Shown here: positions 13,531-21,372 of the stretch, in pieces
Numbering within the stretch: the first letter of the stretch is position 1
Layout: the number at the start of each line of letters is the position of its first letter
Assembly (NCBI GenBank): GCA_910589395.1
Contig: CAJUTL010000005.1
Span: forward strand, 80,471 to 102,981
Length of the DNA: 22,511 nt
Source of the DNA: an uncultured Oscillospiraceae bacterium
Lineage (GTDB): Bacteria; Bacillota_A; Clostridia; Oscillospirales; Acutalibacteraceae
Direction: 5' to 3'
The notes under the pieces: generated by a model
The model's database searches: none
What the model saw: only the letters and a program-made list of their open reading frames with translations
What the model was told of the DNA's origin: nothing
Made by a program: the position numbers and the translations under genes

Positions 13531-14325
13531 CTATTTCAAAAGAATTTCATATTGGAAATTTTTCAGCGATCTTTGGAAGAGCAAAACGGCAAGTCCGGCG
13601 CAGGCAACGCCGATCAAAAGCAGGAGCCAGGCACTGAGAAGCATCACGCCGTTGAATTGGCCTACGAACAGCAAGAGGATCGGCAGGATCAGAAATACTG
13701 CGCCCTGCTGGGCTTCCTCCACGCTTTGGGCTTTGGCGGAGACCCGCACCATCAGGGTGATGGCGATGAGGGAAACGGCGGGGGAAACCAGCAGCATGAT
13801 AAGAGCCCAGGAAACCTCCGGCAGGATCAGCTGCTGAAACAGCAGAAAGGAGCCTGCTTCCAGAACCAGAAGCATGACAAAGAAGGAGAGAAAGGACACC
13901 AGCATGCTGAGCAGAAAGGAGGCCAGCACCTTGGCGCGAAAGATCTGCCGCAGCGTCAGGGGCGCGTACAGCAGGGTTTCCAGGGTGCGCTTTTCCTTTT
14001 CTCCCACAAAGGAGGTGGCAGCCATAATGGAGGAGGCCATAATGGGGATCAAAAGGAAAAACACGGGCAGAAGATAGTTTAGAAACAGCCCCAGCAGGGT
14101 GGGTTCTATCTCGCCGCTTTGCTTTTCCGCCGGCAGCAGTGTGAGAAGCTTTTGAAGCTTTCCCGCGTCCTGAGGCAGAAAACGTAAAACCACCAGAAAC
14201 AGCGCGGGCAGAAAAGCCGTGAATACCAGCGGAACTGCCCACAGGGCGGCAAACATGCGCTTGTTGGCGGCAACCCCGCGAAAATCCTTTTTGAGTATGG
14301 CCAGCATGGGAAGCTTTGATTTCAT
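13531..14325 (-). CDS. ABC-2 type transporter permease
   Basis: Integral membrane subunit of an ABC exporter, 264 aa, with about six hydrophobic segments: near residues 25-50, 85-110, 140-165, 175-200, 205-225 and 230-250. The cytosolic loop with SFVGEKEKRTLETLLYAPL is characteristic of NatB-like ABC-2 permeases and contacts the ATPase. The start is ATG 14325 (MKSKLPMLAIL) with AGAGGA 7 nt upstream; an adjacent ATG at 14328 is equally possible. A longer open frame starts in a repeat element and is not credible. It pairs with the ATPase encoded upstream (14495-15394), from which it is separated by a 122-bp palindromic repeat. The substrate is unknown: a peptide, drug or Na+ are all possible. 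Confidence 0.9.
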   Translation of the reverse strand: MKSKLPMLAILKKDFRGVAANKRMFAALWAVPLVFTAFLPALFLVVLRFLPQDAGKLQKLLTLLPAEKQSGEIEPTLLGLFLNYLLPVFFLLIPIMASSIMAATSFVGEKEKRTLETLLYAPLTLRQIFRAKVLASFLLSMLVSFLSFFVMLLVLEAGSFLLFQQLILPEVSWALIMLLVSPAVSLIAITLMVRVSAKAQSVEEAQQGAVFLILPILLLFVGQFNGVMLLSAWLLLLIGVACAGLAVLLFQRSLKNFQYEILLK

Positions 14326-14349
14326 CATAAATTCCTCTTTCAATCTTTC

Positions 14350-14471
14350 GTTGTTAGTCATGAGTAGTTAGTTGCTAGACAGGAACACTCCTGCTCTTAC
14401 CCTATCATTCTGAGGAGCATAGCGATGAAGAATCTCGTCCTTCTAACAACTAATTACTTACAACTAACAAC
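14350..14471. mobile_element. MITE-like palindromic element, 122 bp
   Basis: Terminal inverted repeats of 29 nt (14350-14378 and 14443-14471) match at about 24 positions and begin GTTGTTAG/CTAACAAC. The core holds a small hairpin CAGGA-ACAC-TCCTG and the string TCATTCTGAGGAGCATAGCG, a word I recognise from dispersed repeats in other Clostridia (recalled, not checked). It encodes no protein, so any movement would need a transposase elsewhere. It lies within the XRE-ABC operon. Confidence 0.7.
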
Positions 14472-14494
14472 CAGTATGGTGAGCTGTCATAATT

Positions 14495-15394
14495 TCAGGC
14501 TTTGGCGGTCAGCTTGAAATAGATCTCTTCCAGGGTGGGCAGCTGGGCGGAAACATGGTATACATCGCCGCCTGCTTCCACCACCCGGCGTACCAGCCGG
14601 GGGATTTCTTCCTCTTCGGAAACAGTAAGCTCCAGTGTGTCCGGCGCTGTCTTTTTGCCGGGCAGCCCGGTGGGAATGTCCGAGGCCCGCAGCTTTACCG
14701 TGACACCGGGACAGATCTGAGAGCGGAGCTGGGCAAGCGTTCCCTCCGCCAGAAGCCTGCCCTCGTCCATCAGCCCGTACCGGGTGCAGACCTCCTGAGC
14801 ATAGCGAAGCTGGTGAGTACAGAGAAACACGGTGGTTCCCCGCTCCTGCGCCAGGGTGCGGATCAGGCTGTGGATATTTCGGGCGCTTTCCGGATCCAGC
14901 CCGGAGGTGGGCTCGTCGAGAAACAGCACCCGGGGCTCGTGGAGCAGTACCCGAGCTAAAGAAAGCCGCTGCCGCATACCGGTGGAATAGGCGGAAAGCT
15001 TTTTCTCCCCGGCGCCTGCCAGCTCCAGCCGTTCCAGCAGGGCGCGGCTTCTCTCCTTGCATTTTTCGGGGGAAAGGCCGAATACTGCGCCATAAAACAG
15101 CAGGTTTTCCAGGCCGGTCAAATGGTCGTACATTTGGGCGTGCTCTGTGACGATGCCGGACAGGGCATGCACCTGCTCCGGGGCCGCCGCAGGATCGATG
15201 CCAAAGACCCGGCTGCCGCCCGAGGTGGGGGAAAGCATACCGGTAAGCAGCTTGACGGTGGTGGTTTTTCCCGCGCCGTTTCTGCCTAAAAAGCCGAATA
15301 CTTCGCCCGGCTCCAGGGAAAGATCCAGGGAATCCACCGCCCGGGCGCCACTGGGATAGGTTTTGGAAAGCTCGTTGCTGGAAATTGCGTTCAT
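14495..15394 (-). CDS. ABC transporter ATP-binding protein
   Basis: Cytosolic ATPase of an ABC exporter, 299 aa. Motifs in order: Walker A GRNGAGKTT (about residues 37-45), a Q-loop-like TEHAQMYDHLTG segment, signature YSTGMRQRL in place of LSGGQ, Walker B VLFLDEPTSGLD and the switch His in LCTHQ. A C-terminal extension of about 90 residues is typical of NatA/CcmA-type drug or Na+ exporters. Start ATG 15394 has AAGGAG 8 nt upstream and overlaps the stop of the XRE gene as ATGA, so expression is coupled. Its permease partner is downstream beyond the palindromic repeat. Confidence 0.94.
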   Translation of the reverse strand: MNAISSNELSKTYPSGARAVDSLDLSLEPGEVFGFLGRNGAGKTTTVKLLTGMLSPTSGGSRVFGIDPAAAPEQVHALSGIVTEHAQMYDHLTGLENLLFYGAVFGLSPEKCKERSRALLERLELAGAGEKKLSAYSTGMRQRLSLARVLLHEPRVLFLDEPTSGLDPESARNIHSLIRTLAQERGTTVFLCTHQLRYAQEVCTRYGLMDEGRLLAEGTLAQLRSQICPGVTVKLRASDIPTGLPGKKTAPDTLELTVSEEEEIPRLVRRVVEAGGDVYHVSAQLPTLEEIYFKLTAKA

Positions 15395-16509
15395 AGAGTC
15401 ATCTCCTTGTGCAGGCGGCTGCAAAGCGCCTGAAATTTGGGCTCGGAATGCAGGGGCGTAAAAGCGGGGATTTTCGTAAGGGCCTCCGCAATGTCTTTTT
15501 GAATGAACTGGTCGTCTCTCGGCGGGGCGGAGCCCAGCAGGAGGGTTTCCTCCAGCCACTCGTCCAGTAGATCAAAATAAGAGTCGCCATGAAGCCGGAT
15601 GGGGTAAATCTCAGAGGAAGCGAGAGCCCCATAGCGCTCCAACAGCTCCAGGGCGGCTTCCTTGTCTCCTAGGCTGAGAAATCCCTGGGCGGCGGTGAGG
15701 TACAGGGCCAGCAGGATAGCGGGGTGAAGGGTTTCCAGCTGAAATGCCTCGCTCACGGCAAGGGCGCGCCGGCAGGTTTCCCGGAACGTATCGGAATTTT
15801 CCCGGTATTCCAGGTAGGCGTTTAACAGGGAGATCAGCTCTAAAACCGATTGGTAGATCCCGGCCTGCAGCAGCTTTCTCGCCTGTCGGGGCTCTCCTAT
15901 GGCCTGATACGCCTGCGAAAGCAGGGGCTCGGAGGGCATGCGGAGCATGGAGGCTGTGCCCAGCAGGGAAAAAACCTCCTCCGCTCTGCCCAGCTGAAGC
16001 AGACAAAGGGCTTCCAGATCAGCGGCTTGTGTGAGAAGCTCCGGCTCCCGGCTTTCCCGCCTGATCCGCTGAAGCAGCGCTAGAGCCTCCTGAATGGCCG
16101 CCAGCCCCTGCTCCGGGGTATTCGCCAGCATGAAATGATTGAGCAGTAAAGAGGCTATTTGAAGCAAAAGAGGGAAACAGGAAAAATAGGTTTTGGCTGC
16201 TTCCCGGCAGGCTTCCAGCACAGTGGGAAAGGGCTCACAGGTAAAGCGAAGACAGAGCTCATGGTACAGCTTCCGAATTTCCTGCCTTGTCAGCTGCGGC
16301 TCATAGCCCAAAAGCTCGTCAACGCTGAGACCGAAAAAAGCGGCAAGCCTAGGAAGCAGGGTGATATCGGGATAGGTAGCGCCGGTTTCCCATTTGGAAA
16401 CGGAGGCCTTGGAAACACCCATGTGCTCCGCCAGTTTTTCCTGGGTAATGCCACGTTTCCGGCGGTATTCGGTAACGACCCCGCCAAGGCCAAGGCCTTT
16501 TTTGTTCAT
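15391..16509 (-). CDS. XRE-family transcriptional regulator with helical-repeat tail
   Basis: A 372-aa regulator. Residues of about 9-65 form an XRE helix-turn-helix: YRRKRGITQEKLAEHMGVSK, then SVSKWETGATYPDITLLPRLA. The remaining ~290 residues are alpha-helical and TPR-like (for example AADLEALCLLQLGRAEEVF, then QAYQAIGEPRQARKLL), which suggests that a peptide or partner protein controls it, as in other HTH-TPR regulators. The start is ATG 16509, with GGGAG 9 nt upstream; ATG 16518 is an alternative. It is the first gene of the operon and overlaps the ABC ATPase gene by 4 nt, so it probably regulates the transporter. The inducer is unknown. Confidence 0.9.
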   Translation of the reverse strand: MNKKGLGLGGVVTEYRRKRGITQEKLAEHMGVSKASVSKWETGATYPDITLLPRLAAFFGLSVDELLGYEPQLTRQEIRKLYHELCLRFTCEPFPTVLEACREAAKTYFSCFPLLLQIASLLLNHFMLANTPEQGLAAIQEALALLQRIRRESREPELLTQAADLEALCLLQLGRAEEVFSLLGTASMLRMPSEPLLSQAYQAIGEPRQARKLLQAGIYQSVLELISLLNAYLEYRENSDTFRETCRRALAVSEAFQLETLHPAILLALYLTAAQGFLSLGDKEAALELLERYGALASSEIYPIRLHGDSYFDLLDEWLEETLLLGSAPPRDDQFIQKDIAEALTKIPAFTPLHSEPKFQALCSRLHKEMTL

Positions 16510-16530
16510 AAGACTCATCTCCCGCCCTTT

Positions 16531-16560
16531 CATATAGAGGAATGAGCATTTTAAGGGCAA
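16531..16560 (-). promoter_or_regulatory. Possible promoter of the XRE-ABC operon
   Basis: On the minus strand TTGCCC (16555-16560), an 18-nt spacer and TATATG (16531-16536). The resulting 5' leader would be very short, about 15 nt, which is possible but tight against the GGGAG ribosome binding site. Confidence 0.4.
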
Positions 16561-16582
16561 AGTTTGCTAAGTTGGGATTTGC

Positions 16583-16674
16583 AGCGTTGGTTACAACGCT
16601 CGTGAAGCTGTTTGGTGCGGGAAGTTAATCACTGACCCGACCGTTAAGAAGCAGATAAATTGGAATTTATCTGC
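16583..16674. repeat. Two perfect palindromes upstream of the XRE gene
   Basis: AGCGTTG-GTTA-CAACGCT at 16583-16600, and GCAGATAAATT-GG-AATTTATCTGC at 16651-16674 with 11-bp arms. They lie upstream of the XRE operon promoter and could be operators or part of the repeat cluster that follows. No gene is supported between 16510 and 17106. Confidence 0.6.
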
Positions 16675-16679
16675 CCTTT

Positions 16680-16750
16680 GCCTCCCCTTATTTATAGAGG
16701 GGAAACAGACTGCTTCGCAGTCTGCGGGGACCGCCGGTAGGCGGTGGAAG
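16680..16750 (+). repeat. REP-like element, copy A
   Basis: Order of parts: CCTCCCCTT with a complementary GAGGGG arm, then the hairpin CAGACTGC-TTC-GCAGTCTG (16706-16724), CGGGG, and ACCGCC-GGTA-GGCGGT (16730-16745). The layout matches copy B in inverted orientation, with a different sequence in the second hairpin. Confidence 0.65.
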
Positions 16751-16795
16751 GGATTGGGCTTACGCAGAAAGCGGCATAGAATCGTTAGCTTCCGA

Positions 16796-16853
16796 TCCCC
16801 TCAGTCAGCCTATCGGCTGACAGCTCCCCTTGTAAACAAGGGGAGCCTAAGGG
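16796..16853 (-). repeat. REP-like element, copy B
   Basis: Read on the minus strand: CTCCCCTTG-TTTA-CAAGGGGAG (16824-16845), then CTGTCAGCC-GATA-GGCTGAC and TGAGGGG. The stems are perfect. The string GGGGAGCTGTC-stem-GACTGAGGGG is a repeat word I associate with gut Firmicutes genomes. A third partial copy ends the window at 22511. Confidence 0.7.
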
Positions 16854-17004
16854 TATTAAACTATAATTCAGCGTTCTGCTTTTGTTCTTTCCTGCTCATC
16901 TCTTTTATTATAGGTGGCGGAGGGGTAAAATACAAGAGAGAGGAAAGCTACTTCTATGTAAAAAAAGTTTCCCAATAAGAAACCTGTGAAAAGAAAAACG
17001 TACC

Positions 17005-17033
17005 TTGCCGTTTTTTTCGGGGGGTGATATACT
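17005..17033 (+). promoter_or_regulatory. Sigma-A promoter of the yfbR-dusB-polA-rlmA genes
   Basis: TTGCCG (17005-17010), a 17-nt spacer and TATACT (17028-17033), preceded by TGA, an extended -10. The predicted start is near 17040, about 67 nt before yfbR. Confidence 0.75.
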
Positions 17034-17066
17034 AAATACTGGACTCTGGATACTGAATTCTGAATC
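17029..17066 (+). repeat. Short word repeat (TACTGAATTCTGAAT type)
   Basis: Degenerate tandem words: ATACTAAATACTGGACTCTG, then GATACTGAATTCTGAATC. They lie in the 5' leader of yfbR and look like the other low-complexity intergenic words of this genome. Confidence 0.5.
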
Positions 17067-17106
17067 AGGGCAAGGGATTTTTACTTACGAAAAAGGATTT
17101 GATGGC

Positions 17107-17754
17107 ATGTATCATTTTTTTGCGATGCTTTCCCGTATGAAATATATCACCCGCTGGGGGCTGATGCGTAATACCCGGGGGGAAAATGTGTGCGAGCACA
17201 GCCTGGAAACGGCGCTGGTGGCCCATGCGCTGGCGTCCTTAGGCAATGAAAAATTCGGAAAAAGCTACGACCCGGAACGGGCGGCGGTGCTGGCCATGTT
17301 TCACGACGCCTCCGAGATCATTACCGGGGACATGCCCACGCCGGTGAAGTATCATTCTGAGGAAATTCGGAAAGCCTACGCCGAGGTGGAGGATCGGGCG
17401 GTGGAGCATCTGGTCTCCATGCTGCCGAAGGAGCTTCGGCCCGCTTACAGGGAATTGATGACCATGGACGGCCCCCGGGACGAGGAGCTGAAGACCCTGG
17501 TAAAGGCGGCGGATAAAATTTCCGCTGTGATCAAATGCGTGGAGGAGCGGCGCAGCGGCAACCGGGATTTCAGCAAGGCCGAGCAGACCATTCTGAAATC
17601 CATCGGGGCCATGGGGCTGCCGGAGGCCGATTATTTTCTGAAGGAATTCCTGCCCTCCTACGGGCTGACCCTGGAAGAGCAGGACTACACCAGAGAAGCC
17701 GGCTTGAAGTTTTCCGAGAGTTCTCAAATGGTGTTTTCCAAGGTGCTGAAATAA
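17107..17754 (+). CDS. yfbR: YfbR-like 5'-deoxynucleotidase (HD domain)
   Basis: HD-domain phosphohydrolase, 215 aa, closely patterned on E. coli YfbR, which dephosphorylates deoxynucleoside 5'-monophosphates. Matching motifs: MYHFFAMLSRMKYITRWGLM, NVCEHSLETALVAHALA with metal ligand H31, MFHDASEIITGDMPTPVKY with H66, D67, E70 and D75, and a later Asp in KAADKISA. Cytosolic, divalent-metal dependent. ATG 17107 follows AAAAAGGA by 9 nt; the open frame upstream overlaps the promoter and word repeats and is not used. It lies 50 nt before dusB on the same strand. The role in dNMP balance is inferred from the family. Confidence 0.92.
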   Translation: MYHFFAMLSRMKYITRWGLMRNTRGENVCEHSLETALVAHALASLGNEKFGKSYDPERAAVLAMFHDASEIITGDMPTPVKYHSEEIRKAYAEVEDRAVEHLVSMLPKELRPAYRELMTMDGPRDEELKTLVKAADKISAVIKCVEERRSGNRDFSKAEQTILKSIGAMGLPEADYFLKEFLPSYGLTLEEQDYTREAGLKFSESSQMVFSKVLK

Positions 17755-17804
17755 GCCATAGACAAAAAGCTTTTAGGATCTGTACAGGAAGCGGAGGGAC
17801 TGTG

Positions 17805-18803
17805 TTGAAGCTTGGAGCACTGGAGATAGAGGGAAAAGCGGCGCTGGCTCCCATGGCGGGGGTAACGGACACTGCGTACCGCAGAATCTGTATGGAATTC
17901 GGCGCGGCGTACACCGTAACGGAAATGGTAAGCGCCAAGGCCGTGGAATACGGAGATAAAAAAACGGCGGCGCTGGCCGACCTGAGCCGGGACTACCGGC
18001 CGGTATTTTTGCAGCTGTTCGGAGAAAGCCCGGAAACCATGGCCCTGGCAGGGGAGAAGCTGCTTTCTCTGAAGCCGGACGGCATTGATATCAACATGGG
18101 CTGTCCTGTGCCAAAGGTGGCGGGAAACGGGGCGGGCAGCGCGCTATTGAAGGACCCTGAAAAGTGCGCGGCCATGGTTTCCGCCCTGAAAAAGCGGGTC
18201 ACCGTGCCTGTTACCGTAAAAATTCGGGCAGGCTGGGATAAAAACACCGTGAATGCCGTGGAGGTGGCAAAGGCCTGCGAGGCGGCGGGCGCGGACGCCA
18301 TCAGCGTTCACGGACGCACCAGGGAGCAGATGTATCAGGGAAAAGCCGACTGGGGAATTATCCGGCAGGTCAAAGAAGCTGTGAAGATCCCCGTTATCGG
18401 TAACGGAGACGTGACCGGGGCGCAGTCCGCCTGCCAAATGCTGGAGCAGACCGGCTGCGATATGGTGCTGGTGGGCAGGGGGGCTCTGGGAAACCCGTGG
18501 ATCTTCCGGCAAATCAACGCCTATCTCACAGATTCCTGCCGGATCCTGCCGCCGCCCGGCGTGGCCGAGCGCGTTGTGGTCATACGAAAGCATATCGGGC
18601 TTTTGTGCGAGTACAAAGGGGAAGAGCGAGGCATGCGGGAGGCCAGAAAGCATGTGGGCTGGTATGTTCACGGCCTTCGGGGCGCGGCGGAGCTTCGCCG
18701 CCGGGCAGGGCAGCTTTCCACCCTGGCCGATTTGGACGCTTTGCTGGAAGAGCTGTATCGGAAAAATACGGAAGAACCTGAAGAGAGAGAGGATATTTTA
18801 TGA
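17805..18803 (+). CDS. dusB: tRNA-dihydrouridine synthase
   Basis: FMN-dependent enzyme that reduces uridine to dihydrouridine in the tRNA D-loop; 332 aa. It has the DUS pattern: LAPMAGVTDTAYRRIC, QLFGESPE, DINMGCPVPKVAGNGAG with catalytic C100, VKIRAGW, SVHGRTREQMYQGKADW, VIGNGDV and VGRGALGNPWIF for FMN binding. The helical C-terminal domain covers about 240-330. The start is not an ATG: GGAGGG (17793-17798) best fits TTG 17805, while GTG 17802 is an alternative. The gene overlaps polA by ATGA. DusB is the likely subgroup by similarity; the exact tRNA site is not certain. Confidence 0.93.
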   Translation: MKLGALEIEGKAALAPMAGVTDTAYRRICMEFGAAYTVTEMVSAKAVEYGDKKTAALADLSRDYRPVFLQLFGESPETMALAGEKLLSLKPDGIDINMGCPVPKVAGNGAGSALLKDPEKCAAMVSALKKRVTVPVTVKIRAGWDKNTVNAVEVAKACEAAGADAISVHGRTREQMYQGKADWGIIRQVKEAVKIPVIGNGDVTGAQSACQMLEQTGCDMVLVGRGALGNPWIFRQINAYLTDSCRILPPPGVAERVVVIRKHIGLLCEYKGEERGMREARKHVGWYVHGLRGAAELRRRAGQLSTLADLDALLEELYRKNTEEPEEREDIL

Positions 18804-21370
18804 AGCTGCTGGTACTGGACGGCAACAGCATTTTGAACCGTGCCTTTTACGGCATCAAGCTGCTTTCTACCAAAAACGGGGAATTCACCAACGGCATTTA
18901 CGGTTTTCTCACCATGCTCCGGCGGCTGCTGGACGAAACGGAGCCCGACGCCGTGGCCATCGCCTTTGACCGGAAGGCCCCCACCTTCCGGCACAAGCAG
19001 TACGCGGGCTATAAGGCCAACCGCAAGGGCATGCCCCCGGAGCTTGCGGGGCAGCTTCCCGTTTTGCAGGAGCTGCTGACAAGCCTTGGCTACCGCATCG
19101 TTTCCTGTGAGGGCTGGGAGGCCGACGATATTTTGGGAACTCTGGCAGCGGCCTGCGAGGGGCGGGGAGATACCTGCCTGATCGCCACCGGAGACCGGGA
19201 CAGCCTGCAGCTGGTTTCCCGGGACACCTCCGTGCGTTTGGCCACTACCAAGTTTGGCCAGCCCCAAGTGACCCTGTATGACGAAAAGAAGCTGATGGAG
19301 GAATACGGCGTAACGCCCGCCCAGATGATCGACCTGAAGGCCATTCAGGGCGATTCCTCCGACTGTATCCCCGGCGTGGCGGGCATCGGCCCCAAGGGCG
19401 CGGGGGAACTGATTCAAAAATACGGCAGCGTGCAATATATTTACGACCATCTGGCGGAGCTGGAAATCAAGCCCGGTACTCGGGATAAGCTGGAAAAATC
19501 CAGGGATAACGCCTTTTTGAGCTATGATTTGGGAACCATTCGGAAAAACGCGCCGATTGATACCGAGCTTTCCCATTATGTAAAAACGGAAGGGGAGCCT
19601 CAGAAAGCGGCGGCGGCCATGGTAAAGCTGGAGCTCTTTTCCCTCCTGGAAAAATTCGGCCTTACCGCCGGAAGCGCTCCGGCGGGAGAAGCGGCTTCCT
19701 CCGGGGAGCTTCCCAAAATAAACGAGCTTTCCGACGGCGCTTCCCTGCTGCCCCGGCTGGAGGACGAGGGCGAGGCCTTCTTTGCCTGTGGGTGGGAGGG
19801 CGCGGCCCTGGAAGCCCTGGTTTTTTCCTTCGGGGGAGAGCTGTGCCGGATTTCGCCGGACGAAGCCTTTCTCCGGGCCTTCTTTCAAAATAAGGGGATC
19901 AAAAAATATACCCACGATACAAAGCTTTTGCACCGGAAGGCGTTGGAGCTGGGCTGCAAAATGGAAAGCACGGCCTTTGATACCGCGCTGGCAGGCTATT
20001 TGCTGAACCCCTCCGCTTCCGGCTACGACGTGCCCCGCCTGGCGGCGGAATATGGCGTGGCCCTGCCGGAGCTGGAAGAAGCTGTGATGGTCTCCGCCGC
20101 CGTTATGCCGAAGCTGTGCGGGGCGCTGCGGAAAGCCATCGATGAAAATCAGCAGAGAGAGCTTCTGGAGACCATTGAGATCCCTCTGGCTTACGTGCTG
20201 GCGCAAATGGAGCACGTGGGCTTTTACGTGGACCGGGACAGTATTGAAACCTACGGAAAAGAAATGGAGCGCCAGGTCACGGAGCTGCACGATTCCATTG
20301 TGGAGCAGGTGGGCTATGAATTCAACATCAATTCTCCCAAGCAGCTGGGAGAGGCGCTGTTTGACAAGCTGGGCCTGCCCCACGGGAAAAAGACGAAAAG
20401 CGGCTGGTCCACCAACGCCGATGTGCTGGAAGAGCTGCGGTATCTCCACCCGGTGGTAGACCAGGTGCTTCGGTATCGAACGGTGGCAAAGCTGAAGTCC
20501 ACCTACTGCGACGGGCTTTTGAAGGTCATCGCCCCGGACGGGCGTATCCATTCCAATTTCAACCAGACGGAGACCCGTACCGGGCGCATTTCCAGCACGG
20601 AGCCGAATTTGCAGAACATTCCGGTGCGCACTGCCATTGGCAGAGAGCTCAGAAAGTTTTTCGCGGCGGAGACCGGGGTGCTGGTGGACGCCGACTATTC
20701 CCAGATCGAACTGCGGGTGCTGGCCCATGTGGCCAACGACAGCGCCATGCGGGAGGACTTCCTGGAGGGCCGGGATATCCATTCCTCCACGGCCGCCAGG
20801 GTGTTCAACATGCCCCAGGAAATGGTAACGCCGGAAATGCGCAGCCGGGCAAAGGCGGTCAATTTCGGCATCGTTTACGGCATCGGCGCGTTTTCCCTTT
20901 CCAAGGATATCGGGGTTTCCGTCAAGGAGGCCGGGGAATATATCAAGGAATACCTGAAAAATTATTCCGGCGTGGACGATTATATGAAGCGGGTGGCGGA
21001 GGAAGCCAGGGAAAACGGCTTTGTGGAAACGATCTTCGGACGCAGGCGCTATCTGCCGGAGCTTCGCAGCACCAATTTTAACATGCGGGCCTTCGGGGAA
21101 CGGGTAGCCCGGAACATGCCTATTCAGGGCGCGGCGGCGGACGTGATCAAGATCGCCATGATCCGTGTCAGCACCAGGCTGGAGCGGGAGAAGCTTCAGG
21201 CGAAACTGATTTTGCAGGTGCACGATGAGCTGATCGTAGAATGCCCTGAGGAAGAAGCGGAGCAGGTAAAGCGGCTGCTGACAGAGGAAATGGAGCGGGC
21301 GGTAGAGCTGTCCGTCCCCATGGTGGCGGACGCTCACGAGGGAAAAACCTGGTACGACGCGAAGGGATAA
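18800..21370 (+). CDS. polA: DNA polymerase I
   Basis: Repair and Okazaki-fragment polymerase, 856 aa. Residues 1-290 form the 5'-3' exonuclease: VLDGNSILNRAFYG, AIAFDRKAPTFRH, GWEADDILG, TGDRDSLQLV, IQGDSSDCIPG. The middle domain (about 305-460) has the 3'-5' exonuclease fold, but the Exo I Asp-x-Glu is absent (FFACGWEG) and Exo III is not recognisable, so proofreading is probably inactive, as in many Gram-positive Pol I enzymes. The polymerase domain is intact: motif A DADYSQIELR (D630), motif B RSRAKAVNFGIVYG (681-694) and motif C QVHDELIVE (H808, D809). ATG 18800 overlaps the dusB stop, and rlmA starts 2 nt after the polA stop. Confidence 0.98.
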   Translation: MKLLVLDGNSILNRAFYGIKLLSTKNGEFTNGIYGFLTMLRRLLDETEPDAVAIAFDRKAPTFRHKQYAGYKANRKGMPPELAGQLPVLQELLTSLGYRIVSCEGWEADDILGTLAAACEGRGDTCLIATGDRDSLQLVSRDTSVRLATTKFGQPQVTLYDEKKLMEEYGVTPAQMIDLKAIQGDSSDCIPGVAGIGPKGAGELIQKYGSVQYIYDHLAELEIKPGTRDKLEKSRDNAFLSYDLGTIRKNAPIDTELSHYVKTEGEPQKAAAAMVKLELFSLLEKFGLTAGSAPAGEAASSGELPKINELSDGASLLPRLEDEGEAFFACGWEGAALEALVFSFGGELCRISPDEAFLRAFFQNKGIKKYTHDTKLLHRKALELGCKMESTAFDTALAGYLLNPSASGYDVPRLAAEYGVALPELEEAVMVSAAVMPKLCGALRKAIDENQQRELLETIEIPLAYVLAQMEHVGFYVDRDSIETYGKEMERQVTELHDSIVEQVGYEFNINSPKQLGEALFDKLGLPHGKKTKSGWSTNADVLEELRYLHPVVDQVLRYRTVAKLKSTYCDGLLKVIAPDGRIHSNFNQTETRTGRISSTEPNLQNIPVRTAIGRELRKFFAAETGVLVDADYSQIELRVLAHVANDSAMREDFLEGRDIHSSTAARVFNMPQEMVTPEMRSRAKAVNFGIVYGIGAFSLSKDIGVSVKEAGEYIKEYLKNYSGVDDYMKRVAEEARENGFVETIFGRRRYLPELRSTNFNMRAFGERVARNMPIQGAAADVIKIAMIRVSTRLEREKLQAKLILQVHDELIVECPEEEAEQVKRLLTEEMERAVELSVPMVADAHEGKTWYDAKG

Positions 21371-21372
21371 AC

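Noticed and set aside
16680..16853. CRISPR-like array
   Set aside because: The units are inverted hairpins, not evenly spaced direct repeats with unique spacers, and no cas gene is present.
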